The notes under the pieces are model-generated. The model had not been told where the DNA came from. It saw only the letters and a list, made by a program, of their open reading frames with translations, and did not search any database. 64,000 nucleotides of DNA from Sclerotinia nivalis (Eukaryota; Ascomycota; Leotiomycetes; Helotiales; Sclerotiniaceae): the NCBI GenBank assembly GCA_029531795.1, contig JAPEIS010000009.1, positions 496,001-560,000 on the forward strand, given 5' to 3'. The translations under genes and the position numbers were made by a program. Shown here piece by piece: positions 37,376-48,898 of this stretch (positions are counted from its first letter, which is position 1; every line of letters begins with the position of its first letter).

Positions 37376-38570
37376 TCACCCCATCTTCTCAATCGCACTT
37401 CGAAACTCCTCGAGCTCCTTCTCTGGAATCGGATACGTATGTTCTGGAGCCGGGTAGGCTCGGGATTTTGTCTCTTCGCGGTATTCCGTAATAGCTTTCA
37501 AGCTTTCGCTCCAAACATCACCATACTTCTTCACGAATTTTGGGAGAAATCGACCAGGTGGGAAATTGCCTGTCATATCAACCTGCACCAAAACCTGTCC
37601 CGAGCAACCATTTCCCGCTCCAATACCGATTGTAGGGATGGATAACTTCTCCGTTATGAGTTTTGCGACTTCTTGAGGAACGGCTTCAATGACCATTGCG
37701 AAAGCACCAGCTTCTTGGACGGCAAGCGCATCTTCAAGAACTTTCAGCGCGCCGGCACAAGTTTTACCTTGCACACGGAAACCACCGAGAGAATTTTGGC
37801 GTTGGGGTGTGAGGCCTATATGGCCTAGGACTGGAATGCCTGCGGTGGTGATTTTCTTGATGGTCGGAGCCATTTCCACACCACCCTCCAATTTTATGCC
37901 TTGCATTCGACCCTCTTTCACGAATCGGAAAGCGGATTCTAGAGCTTGTTCGGGGGCTATCTCATATGAGCCCATGGGAAGATCTCCAACCTGAAGAATA
38001 TTTTCGTTAGTACAGGAGATAGATGCGCTTAAAAGATATGGGGTATGTACATACAGTGAAAGCAGCTTTTGCAGCACGAGATACAGAACGACAATGCATT
38101 AACATCTCCTCCATGATAACCTCACTAGTATCCTCCATACCCAAGGCTACCATGGCCAAGCTATCGCCAACCAAAACTATATCTATGCCCGCGGCATCCG
38201 CAACATGTCCGCTTGGGAAATCGTGAGCCGTCATTACAGCGATAGGTTCCCCTTTCTTATACATAGACCTCAATGTAGTCATCGTGACCTTCTTCCTCGT
38301 ACTTGGTGCGCCCATAGGGCTATGCGAACTTTCCCTAGTCTGACATTGTGCAAGAAATGGTCTAGCAGCAAAAGTTGCCGGTCGTGAATATTGCTTCAAT
38401 AATGCCCGCGTGCTCATCTTCATGATGGGAAATGATGAAGACATGGTTGGAATTGATGAAAAGATTCTCTCTCTGATAGAAATTGATGATTGAAAAACTT
38501 TGAAGATGAATTGAGAGCCATTGTTGGAGTTGCGGAGATTCAGAGCAGCTTTTGTTGAGGTCGTGATCAC
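37376..38570 (-). CDS. panB: Ketopantoate hydroxymethyltransferase
   Basis: Converts alpha-ketoisovalerate and methylene-tetrahydrofolate to ketopantoate in pantothenate/CoA synthesis. Exons 38055-38570 and 37376-37990 give 376 aa. The first about 80 residues are Ser/Arg-rich and suggest a mitochondrial presequence; later Met residues could serve as alternative starts. The PanB core has the PIAVMTAHDFPSGHVADAAG segment, IDIVLVGDSLAMV (metal-binding Asp), LPMGSYEI, IKLEGG, GHIGLTPQ, FAMVIEAVP (catalytic Glu region) and TIGIGAGNGCSGQVLV. Every core motif is present. The gene ends 165 bp after and convergent with ATG12. Very sure of identity; mitochondrial targeting is inference. Confidence 0.96.
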
Positions 38571-39465
38571 TATTGCGCTGTGGTTTCCATACTGGAGCGC
38601 AAAGTGAGATTATTCATTATTCATTATTGCACTTTATTTTATCGCTTGCGTTGTTTGGACCGAGGGATGGGGCCATATTATGTAAGAGGGGACCGAGGCG
38701 GTAGTGGAGGATTACGAGTCGGCACGGGACGGGAAGAACTTATGTATTGAGATTGAGATCTCGAATTTGGGATGCGATTGATTGCTTTGGGACCTGAGTT
38801 AGAATTTCATATTCTTTTCGGGATATTAACATATCATGAGAATGCATCGAATTGCTTCCGAGTCGTTTTGTACTTGTCATCAAAAAACGTTTTCTTTCTC
38901 AGCCCATTAGTGTGATACTGCAATGCCGTTCAATATGGTCCTACTCTATATATCTAAAGTAGCATTCAGATCATGCAATGCGCTGTCGTGTACCTGAAAA
39001 TTATCTTCCATCGTTCAATCACAGATGAAGGCGTTCTTGTGAATCACACCTACATACGGTCGGCCAGGTCGGGTGTCATTACCATGAATTGAAAAGTGTT
39101 GATAATGTCCTTACCCCTCATATTTCATATTTAAGCAAGGCCCATATCCGGACAAAGACAAATTAAGTTCCTTTACCAACCTTGGAAGTAATAACAAGTT
39201 ACCCAGGTATTGAACAATCTCATGAGACCAAGGCAGTGTATGAAAGTGGCACATCCGACAACTTACCGATACCTTACCACTTTATCGCTCAGATAAGGAT
39301 TGACTGACCTTATTGTCTAGCAGCTGGCAGAACAACCCAAAATCAACTCTTCCACACAAACTCAATAACTTCACCATTACCTATTCTTCCAATCTACAAA
39401 ACCCAAACACTTACATTGAATACCTGCTCAATCAATAATAAAACTCCAGAAAACAGAAAGTCAAG
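38571..39465. promoter_or_regulatory. Divergent promoter region between panB and UBC8
   Basis: 895 bp between two outward-facing start codons. AT-rich; no specific binding site was recognised and no coding frame stands out. Confidence 0.5.
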
Positions 39466-40504
39466 ATGTCTAGCCCTAGACGTAGGATTGAGACTGATGT
39501 GAGTAATGTTTCATCGGCAATGCACTTAGATGAGTTAGGAGACTGACGTCTGCTTTTTGATCTATAGGTCATGAAGTATGTATTTCCCTTCAACTACCTG
39601 TTATTAAAGCTCTTAGCTAATAGTATGACTATAGGATGTATGCGATACCTTCTCATAGCCCATCCGATCGATCTTATGCTTCAGTACTTACCAGGAGTAT
39701 AGGTTGATGTCGGATTATGAGGTGACTCTTGTAAATGACAATAGTGAGTTAGAAACTTATCCGCACACTCTGCCACTTTTCTAACCTCTGCCTAGTGTAT
39801 GTACTACTAAGGAGAGTCATCGAATTAACCGCTCATATATTGGCAACAGGCAAGAGTTCTACGTCCGCTTCAAGGGACCAGAAGAGAGTTAGTTCACCTT
39901 CCCTTTTTCTTTTCAACACTTTGCCACATAAACTAATCACCATTCACCACAGCGCCATTTGAAGGCGGCCTCTGGAAAATCCACGTCGAACTACCAGACC
40001 AATATCCGTACAAGTCCCCCAGTATTGGCTTCGTGAACCGCATCTTTCACCCCAATATCGATGAGTTGTATGCCCTTCCTCACACCACCTTGATGGTGGA
40101 GCAGATAACTTACTAAGCCTATCATTAGATCCGGATCCGTCTGTCTCGATGTCATAAATCAAACTTGGTCGCCTATGTTCGATATGATAAATATTTTCGA
40201 AGTATTCCTTCCGCAGTTACTCAGATACCCAAACCCGACAGATCCTCTAAATGGAGAGGCGGCGGCACTGCTTATGAGAGATTCGAAGGCTTATGATTCG
40301 AAGGTTAAAGGTGTGTTATTTCTTGGAATTGCTATGGAAGCGAATAGGAGCTGATGGAAAATAGAATATGTGACGAAATACGCGAGTAAAGACGCAGCAG
40401 ACGAAGCGGGCGCCGATGAATCAGACGACGATACAATGTCCTCAGTAGCTAGTTTCGATGATGATGATAATGAGGAGGCAGCGGGTACGATGGAGGAAAT
40501 TTGA
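39466..40504 (+). CDS. UBC8: Ubiquitin-conjugating enzyme E2, Ubc8/UBE2H type, with micro-exons
   Basis: E2 enzyme; in yeast Ubc8 works with the GID E3 in glucose-induced degradation of gluconeogenic fructose-1,6-bisphosphatase. Exons: 39466-39498, 39568-39575 (8 nt), 39635-39637 (3 nt), 39703-39743, 39796 (1 nt), 39850-39887, 39953-40067, 40129-40310 and 40365-40504. They sum to 561 nt, 186 aa. The protein starts [14 protein letters not shown], then MLMSDYEV and [16 protein letters not shown]. The E2 core has [17 protein letters not shown], the HPN motif in FHPNID, and the catalytic Cys85 in SGSVCLDV. The tail is acidic, as in Ubc8. Without the 1-nt exon the frame is lost; without the 3-nt exon one residue conserved in length is missing. 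Identity is sure; the micro-exons rest on protein-frame logic and splice signals. Confidence 0.93.
39635..39637 (+). other. UBC8: Predicted 3-nt micro-exon of UBC8
   Basis: GAT lies between acceptor ...CTATAG and donor GTATGC. It joins AA|GAT|G to make AAG ATG, adding Met after Lys. Flanking introns are 59 and 65 bp. Confidence 0.7.
39796..39796 (+). other. UBC8: Predicted 1-nt micro-exon of UBC8
   Basis: A single T lies between acceptor ...GCCTAG and donor GTATGT. It joins A|T|G to make an ATG (Met) codon spread over three exons. Flanking introns are 52 and 53 bp, both ordinary for this genome, and the first has a TCTAACC branch-like site 13 nt from its acceptor. Confidence 0.7.
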
Positions 40505-41039
40505 ATCATATCTCATGTCGAGCGCTTTCGTCAGAGATGCTCTCGCTTGCAGATCGAAATGGATGATGAATGATGGATATTTATAAAGGCATACGCATTC
40601 TACGCATATTTTCACGGGTGTTTATATGGCATGGTTATGGATAATATTTCAATGGATATTGACTTTGAGGTAGCTTTAGGGCTTAGGAGTTTTACTGCAA
40701 GTATGTTGGAAGGGATTTAATCACCCTTTTGTTATTCTTTTCCATTCCATTTCCTTTTTCTGTGAATTGCAAACTCGGATGTGGATTCCTTGGGTTTGTT
40801 CCACCTCCATGATCGGAGAATGGGATCACCGCGAGCGAGGAAGTCGTGCCATTTTTGAGGTCTCGAGGTGATTGGAGTAGGGTTTTCAGTATAATGGACG
40901 TGGACGTGGATGTGGACATGGAAATGTGGAAGTTTTTAACGGTTTTACAGACTAGCTAATTAGTTGGCTAGAAGCCGATAGTCAGGAAAATGAATATAGC
41001 AAATGTCTAAAGTTTTTGCGTGTACAATCAATTTTTTAT

Positions 41040-41105
41040 GTGAATGTGAATGTGATGTGAATGTGATGTGAACGTGGATGTGATGTGAACGTGGATGTGG
41101 ATGTG
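41040..41105. repeat. Imperfect ATGTGA / GTGGATGTG tandem repeat
   Basis: Short purine-pyrimidine units, GTGAATGTGAT and GTGAACGTGGAT types, alternate over about 65 bp. Confidence 0.75.
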
Positions 41106-41767
41106 TTATATATATAAATCTAGTACGGGGAATGGATTGTGCATGAAATTATAAGTATGTAGAAATGAGTTAAGGGTGAGTGAAGATGGTAGAAGATAGA
41201 TGTGAAGAAATAAATCTATAAATACGCAAAGACTAACTGTGAGTTATATGAATGTCATTATATTTAGATATTAGAAGGAAAAAGACGGAAAACTATTATT
41301 GGGGAAGTTATATTTATATTTATATTTAAACTATACTGTGCTGTGCTGTGCTGTGCTATATCATTTATTATTCTATAATTACAAACTATTTTAGAAACTA
41401 TAGGAAAATCTAGTTAGTAGGGTAGAGCTGTAATTATTATGAAGTATTGCAAGTTATGGAGATAGAAAGAAGATAAGGTGAATAAAAGCGGAGCGGTTAC
41501 ATAGTGTGCGCGCCGTCTAGATGAAGGTAAGGATAGATTACTCGATGAGGAAAAATTATCAGACGAGATTACCATACTAGATGAGAAGGTTATTCAGGGA
41601 TCCGGAAATAGGGATGAATAAATACAATCAATAATGGAAGTGGAAAGATATCGAGCTGGGTAGTCTGAAATCAATGAGCGGTAGAAGATTGAAATTGAGA
41701 TTGAGATTGAGATTGATGGGGGATAAGTGGATGGGGATAGGAGAGAAGAGATGGGACGAGAGAAGAG

Positions 41768-41815
41768 AGGGGAGAAGGGAGGGGAGAAGGGAGGGGAGAA
41801 GGGAGGATTTTAGCG
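41768..41815. repeat. G-rich 12-bp tandem repeat
   Basis: About three to four units of GGGGAGAAGGGA. The G-runs could form a G-quadruplex; untested. Confidence 0.75.
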
Positions 41816-44800
41816 TACCAAGTGGATATATAAGGTAATGCCTTACTGGACGACGAGGAGGACGAGGAGGATAAATTTTTGGTATTGTCCTTTATACTGT
41901 GATGGCTGGGTTTCCGTCCTAGAGTTTGTCGGGTATATGCTGAGTGAGTGAGTAAATGAGTAAATGAACAACAATAAGAAATATAAGATCTTACTAAGTT
42001 ACTATAAACTTCTCCTTTTACTTTTTACTTTTACTATTCACTCTCTATCTCTGCTGCAGCACTATTGTATATACATACATACCATGAGATAGATAACGAA
42101 ATCGCAGAAAAAGACAGAAAGATCGATGGATGTATATACGAATGGGCATGGCTTTTGTAGGCGCGTAAATGCAGCGATATTGTATGCATTCGCGCAATTA
42201 AGGATCACGAAGAAATAGCAGATGGAGAGAGACGTATAAGATATCTACTTGATGTTTATGTGAACCAAGATATTCTATAGTACGTTCAAACTTCTTACCA
42301 ATTTAGAGGAGTTTCCTCACTGTGCTTTATTTGGGAGGAGATATATCTGATAGATGGGTCGAATTATGGTTTACGAATACCTATGGAGACATCATACACT
42401 TGAAGAATATGGAGAAAATATCAAAAATGTAAAGGAAAGAAAAGTCGAAAATTTAAAATCGCATCTGTATAAACACACGAGATGCAACGCTCATTTTCTG
42501 TTTCTGTAGATTTCGAGATGTCTGTTTTTCTTTTAGAATAAATGTGATTTATTAGCTAGGAATAGTCCTCACTGCATGTCAATCGACCATTGACCTCCGT
42601 GTAATTTGTTGGTTTTTCAGTTTTCTCTTGTCAAAACCTACCTTGATGCCGAATCTAAAGATTTTACCCAGTTCAATGGCCGTTCTCTAGGTTTATTACA
42701 GATTAACTTACTTATAAGCGGTAAGATAAGTGCAAGGCACATCAGTGACGAATCAGTGCCATCCTAGTGAACTTCCACCGCCCTCCAAGACAGCGAGGTT
42801 GAAAATTCAATTCAGTAAAACCAGGCGGTCGCGCACAACCTTCCAATCACCCTATCCCGTGGACAGAATTAATTCACTTCGCATCCACATTTCCGCAAAA
42901 CCACAGCCGAACGACCAGAAATTGAACAATCACCATCGGAAAGAATTAACTGAGCCCCTCTAATTATGGATATATGAAGATTAGAAAGTGCAAAAATTCA
43001 ATCGCAAGGATAAAGCTTATAACGTTAGAGAATTTAAATTGGGCGAACCAATTCTTCCAACATGAGGATCTTGTTCCCGCAGCTCAGTGCTTTACCACTG
43101 AGGCAAGTGGATGCAACACATGCCAGGTGAGAGATGTTGCCCTATTCTTGTATATGTAGGGAGGGCGGTGAGATGGTAGTGACCATCATTATCAAGTCAT
43201 CATTCTCTATCTTCAACTAACTTCATCATGCAGCCGCATAATGTAGTTTAGTTAATGTCCTTGAAGGCACAAAGCTTGGACATGATGAGCGAGTACTACC
43301 ATATCGATATCCGTTTACTAAAGACATGATTGATGGTAGAATGGTGATGAATAGGTCCCAGAAAGAAAATCAAGTTGGAGGCGTATTCAAAGGAAGTGAA
43401 CATAAAATGCAAGCGTCGTAATGCCAAGGAGTAATTTCTCATCGCTGCCCTGATTTTATGGTCATTTTGAGCATCTGACCGTCAATTTGACAATTCATAA
43501 GCTGGCGAGAATTCGATGAGTCTGGGCTCTGAACAGTTCATACAGTTGAGGTCCGGTGATCGTAGCTTGAGTTGCAACTTGAGGAGTATGCTTGAACCCA
43601 TCAGACTTCGTGCTGATGCCGTCGCTTGAAAGGTTTTTGATGGTCTGAAAATAAGTCATGAGAGTAGAATTGAAGGCAGAAAGATTGCCTCGACCTGTAA
43701 CGACAAACCAAATTGGTGAAGAGGAGAATCGAGAACGACGGCTTGGCTAATCTATGGGTCATAACATAGTATGCTTGATGTCTGGGGATGTGAATAGTGG
43801 AGTAGCGAGACTAGCCACACTGCGAAGTTGTCTTGGCTTCCTTGTCAGGGGTAGACCCACACCCAGTGATCACACGTCTTATGCGCGGGCCGCCAAGGTG
43901 TCAGCCCTAAGTTCAGACCATGAAAGCATTTCTCTAGCAGTCGTTACCAATCTTCAAGCTCTTCTAGAGCGCCCTTTTGTCCCAAACATTGAGTAAATCG
44001 ATACACCGAAAGGAATATTAAATTGAAATGCTTCCGACTTATTTTCGTCTAAATCATGCAACTAGCCTGGGTTGTCGATTTACATGGGGTCCGATACAGA
44101 ATTCCTCGGGATTTTGGTATCTTTTGAGATCGCAAAATACATCCAACTTGATTCTTCTCTCTGTAGCATGGCGACATTGATTATTGGTGATAAATCATCA
44201 AGGTGGGTCTTGGCACCGGAGGATATGATTTATCCAAAGCCTCAAGCTTCAAGAGGGTACCAAAATAAGAAGGCGACAGTACGATCCCTCATTCTTCAAC
44301 ATGTGATGCCGGCTTATCCCGTTTCTGAAATGAAGTATTTACTGTTAAAGAAGGTAGAAAAGATTGATCAATGGGCTGATTCTCAGCTCCAACTATAATA
44401 CCAGTCGTTGATAAGAGGCTGTGCAACCAGAACACTCGTTGTGGTCATCAGCCAAGGTCCGAACCGCACTTGCACGGCATATGAAAAACCATAGAGCACT
44501 TTGCTCCTCAATTTCACGATAATCCTTCCCATGATGGCTTTGATCCCTTATAGGCTTTCCACCACTGGGCGAGTATAGGTATCCAACTAATTCCCTCATG
44601 TTACAAAGTCTGACCATGGTAGTAAGTGTATCGCAAGATGAGCCATTTTCACAGACGGCTGCTTGCTTGAGTGATTTTGGACATTGCAACAGTTGATGTA
44701 AAGATAAGTATTATGAAGAATTTGTGATGAAATAGACTCAAGCCTTGTGATGATAATAAACGGCAGTCTGCTCCGCCGCTTTTCGTGTTGATGACATAGT

Positions 44801-46269
44801 ATTGTGTGATGTAGGTGAAGGGGCAAGATAGAACGCTATCGGAAAAGCCACGTGAAAACTCGGATAAGACTTTTTCCACCAAACGGATTGGGAGTACAAC
44901 CCGTACGACAAGACCCATATAAATGATTGTCTTAGAACAGCAAGTGTTTTCGTCCTCAACTGCCTTCTTTAGATTTCTGTTTTCGTTTGAGCGTCTGTTA
45001 CCAATTTCAAATCCACGCTAAACGGGCATAGACTTTACTAGAACCCTTAAAGGTCTCAAATTAGTCAACGAACCCATATGGCCCCCCCAAAATAGATGCA
45101 ATTAGGTAGCAATTTGCTACCCAAAGTAAAAGATTGGTTATTGACCACGGTATGATCCGAGGTTTAGGGGGAAACTGACGGCTTAGAGGGCTGGGAAGTT
45201 AGAAGACGTAAAAGTTATTATGTAGGTAGACCTATCCGAATCTGTTTGCGGGGAACTTCGGAGCATGTGAACGCCAAGCTGTGGGGATTACCCCTATGAT
45301 GGGAAAATTGGCGACCAGGAATAACATTATGGATATCCCACGCATTCCCACACAACAAGGAGATTAGCCACTGGTACGGTACCGCGCTCTTGTATCTCCA
45401 CACCATCAGGTTCGAAGGAGGGGGCAGTGGGGTAACAGATGAGACATACAAACATCTTGTTTTTTTTTGGGGGTTGGTGAGCCATTCTATGAAGATATAC
45501 TACGGTGCATGATCTACAATTGATGAGAATGTGCTGGCGATTTCTAAATTGAATAAATCACGAATGACATCACATCAATTGTTGAATCATAGCGAGTCTT
45601 AATACTGATTGATAGTCGTGTGAGCAATCGTTACTTGAGAATTCCCAAACATCTTGACTATAACAGAGGGTACGTACCTCTCCCCAGAAAGCTTGTTTGA
45701 GAGATGCAATGCAACTTGTAGTTCTATCTAGGGGTCTTAATTCAAGGGCGACGGCGGCTGAATTCGAGCAAACCACGTAAAATCAAAACGTTTTATTGTA
45801 CAATGTTACGATTTCGGATGAATGTTATTATGGTTATCTCTTAGTTTTGTAACTGTAGATCTTTTTATTTTGAAAAGAAATCACGAAATCACCAAAACCT
45901 AATCATTCTTCCTAAAAGTTTGTGTTCTGTTTGTCCCTGCACCTTGCTTTGTTCTTGCAGATGCTACTGGAGATCATCGTAACTTTGATAACCAACGCTT
46001 GTGTCTGATATCATCCTGCCTCGGACATGCTGGTCCATCCTCACATATTCATTCCAACTAGTTTCACGCATCGTACTTTATCGTGTTCAACACTGAAACC
46101 CTTACATTCCGTAGTTTTCCGGTGCGCCCGAAACAATAATATCTCCTTTCCGGCATCACCCATTCCGGCCAATAAAATTAGCGCAATTAGTTCTGCGCCG
46201 TCTTCACTACTCCACTACTACGACAGCTTCAACCAAACTCGGCATAATCAAAGATACACTACCCGAACA

Positions 46270-48898
46270 ATGTCAACTTCCAACTTGAATAAGAAGGCTT
46301 TCGATCCCATTCAAAGGACTGCCTCTCCATATCCTGACAAGAACAGTGTTGCTCCTTCTCATCTTCTTGCACAACACCAACCTACAAACAACTATCATTC
46401 TTCATCACTCTCCACTCTCAAAATGGTCTCTACACATCCAAGCGTCAATCGCACATGTTAGTATACTTTTCTTCAATACTTCTACTGCTTCATACTTGCC
46501 GCTTTCGATGTGGCTTCTCATGTTCAATTCAGCGTAACGTCGCCATGCTTTCCACTCCAGCAACTCCATACACATTCCTTAACTCCCAACACTACGATAA
46601 AGCTTCACTATAGCTTCGATAGATCTACATTTTGCTAACATTCTTATTTCTAGCACTGCATCCTAGCGGTGTACAACCACAAGTTGAGCATACCGAGCTT
46701 GAGGAGGAACTTCACGAGAAGGCACATATCGATTATGATCGTGTAGCTATTGTATGCATTCAGCACCTTTTTCAAATCTACCAGTTTCTAACTTCAATTC
46801 TTTTTCTAGGTTCCTAACCCAAGTGTCGCTGCCCTCTACGAAGATGCTCTTGTTTACGAAACTGGTTCTGCCATTACATCTACCGGTGCCCTTACTGCAT
46901 ACTCTGGAGCTAAGACAGGTCGTTCGCCCTTAGACAAGAGAATTGTTAAAGAACCATCATCTGAAAACGATGTTTGGTGGGGGCCAGTCAACAAACCTAT
47001 GACACCTGAAGTAAGAAGATTATCTCCTTTTTTTTTCGTCTCTTGTGTCCTTTTCTTTTGCAATGCATACAATCCGTTTTCAGCGGAGGAAAATTACATT
47101 TTGTATAGAAAAATTTCCTACGAGTTTCGAAAGCAGCACCCCATTTCCTCAATACTTTTGAGCATATTTTTACACATCCACAACTCTTCAATTTGCAATT
47201 CCTGTCTCGTTCTCTTCAAACAAACTCTGCAGCTTTCCCCGCACATTTCTACGTCATAAGTTATTGAACATCCTCGGCTTTATTTTATTCCTTTCCTTCC
47301 CCAAGCGAATTGCGGGGTGCATATAGAACTAAACCGATATTACCCCGGCCGCGCTGGTATTAGCTAATACTCCCACTTTTCGAGTCGTGTGCGAGCATTA
47401 TCTACATATTTTAATGTTTGAAGTTCAAATCAACTAACATCAATACTAGGTATGGAGAATCAACCGTGAACGTGCAATTGATTATTTGAATACGAGAAAT
47501 CGTATTTATGTTGTCGACGGTTTCGCAGGATGGGATGAAAAATACAGAATCAAGGTTCGAGTCGTATGCGCTCGTGCATACCACGCTCTTTTCATGCGCA
47601 ATATGCTCATCAGACCTGATCGTAAAGATCTCGAACATTTCCACCCAGATTATACTATTTACAACGCAGGATCTTTCCCTGCTAATAGATATACCGAGGG
47701 TATGACTTCAGGTACTTCAGTCGCTATCAACTTTGCCGAACAAGAAATGGTTATCTTAGGTACCGAATATGCCGGAGAGATGAAGAAGGGTGTTTTCACA
47801 GTCCTTTTCTACGAGATGCCTGTTAAGCATAATGTTCTTACTCTCCACTCGTCAGCCAATGAAGGTAAAGATGGAGACGTTACTGTCTTCTTTGGTCTCT
47901 CGGGTACCGGTAAAACAACACTTTCAGCAGATCCTAATCGTGCCTTGATTGGTGATGATGAGCACTGTTGGAGTGAACGTGGTGTTTTCAACATCGAGGG
48001 TGGTGTAAGTAGTTCAATCCCTGTATTACTTCATGGCACACTAACAATCTGCAGTGCTACGCTAAGTGCATCGGCCTATCAGCAGAGAAGGAGCCTGATA
48101 TTTTCGGTGCTATCCAATTTGGCTCTGTTCTTGAGAACGTTGTCTTTGACCCAACTACTCGTCTTGTTGATTATGACGACTCAACCTTGACTGAGAACAC
48201 CCGCTGCGCCTATCCCATTGAGTACATTTCCAACGCTAAGATTCCTTGTCTCTCGACAAACCACCCAAGCAATATCATTCTTCTTACATGTGATGCTCGT
48301 GGTGTCCTCCCACCAATTTCCAAGCTCAACTCTGCCCAAACCATGTTCCACTTCATCTCCGGTTATACCTCAAAGATGGCTGGTACGGAAGACGGTGTCA
48401 CAGAGCCACAAGCTACCTTTTCATCGTGCTTCGCTCAACCTTTCTTGGCTCTACACCCAATGCGTTATGCTAAGATGTTGGCTGAGAAGATTGAGCACCA
48501 CAAGGCTAATGCTTGGTTGTTGAACACTGGATGGGTTGGAGCTGGTGCTACGACTGGTGGCAAGCGTTGCCCGTAAGTACAAATGGAACCCACTGAAATA
48601 ACAAATGCTAACATGCGATAGATTGAAATATACTCGTGCTATTCTTGACGCAATTCACTCTGGGGAACTTGCAAAGGTCGAGTATGAAAATTACGAGACA
48701 TTCAACCTTCAAGTACCAAAATCTTGCAGCAATGTTCCATCGGAACTGTTGAACCCAAAAAATGCATGGAGCCAAGGAGATGACAGTTTCAGAGCTGAGG
48801 TCACCAAACTTGGTGGTCTCTTTGTTGAAAACTTTAAGAAATACCAGTCGGAAGCTACTGATGATGTTATTGCGGCAGGGCCAGCGGTTAAGGTCTAG
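46270..48898 (+). CDS. PCK1: Phosphoenolpyruvate carboxykinase (ATP)
   Basis: First committed enzyme of gluconeogenesis: oxaloacetate + ATP to PEP + CO2 + ADP, normally cytosolic. Exons 46270-46456, 46654-46751, 46810-47010, 47450-48004, 48055-48572 and 48622-48898 give 611 aa. Motifs: [15 protein letters not shown] (substrate site), [12 protein letters not shown], the ATP-PEPCK kinase-1a P-loop [27 protein letters not shown] (metal site), and [15 protein letters not shown] (adenine-binding region). Every motif of the ATP-dependent family is present. Intron 3 (47011-47449) is 439 bp, far longer than the rest. The frame is open upstream of the chosen start to an ATG at 46027, giving an 81-residue Ser/His/Arg-rich extension with almost no acids. 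I chose MSTSNLNK because fungal PCK1 starts this way. Confidence 0.96.

Larger units (their letters stand above)
40505..46269. other. Gene-poor region between UBC8 and PCK1
   Basis: 5.8 kb with no recognisable gene. Repeats include ATGTGA/ACGTGG units at 41040-41105, CTGTG units at 41336-41358, GAGATT units at 41692-41714, a GGGAGGGGAGAA run at 41768-41815, and a 17-nt palindrome at 45105-45121. Frames at 42730-43159, 43754-43996, 44072-44398 (+) and 44393-45776 (-) have no family features I recognise. The right end must contain the PCK1 promoter. Confidence 0.5.

Noticed and set aside
39744..39849. 4-nt exon GAGA (39812-39815) instead of the 1-nt exon in UBC8
   Set aside because: Would restore frame but adds one residue compared with yeast Ubc8 and uses a weak donor GTCATC; the 1-nt option has a perfect GTATGT donor.
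43034..43110. tRNA-like segment on the minus strand (A-box-like CTCAGTGG and GGTTCG)
   Set aside because: No acceptable anticodon stem and a T loop of wrong size; at most a degraded tRNA.
43754..44398. Two plus-strand open frames between UBC8 and PCK1
   Set aside because: No recognised domain, no clear splice joint between them, weak starts; not enough to call a gene.
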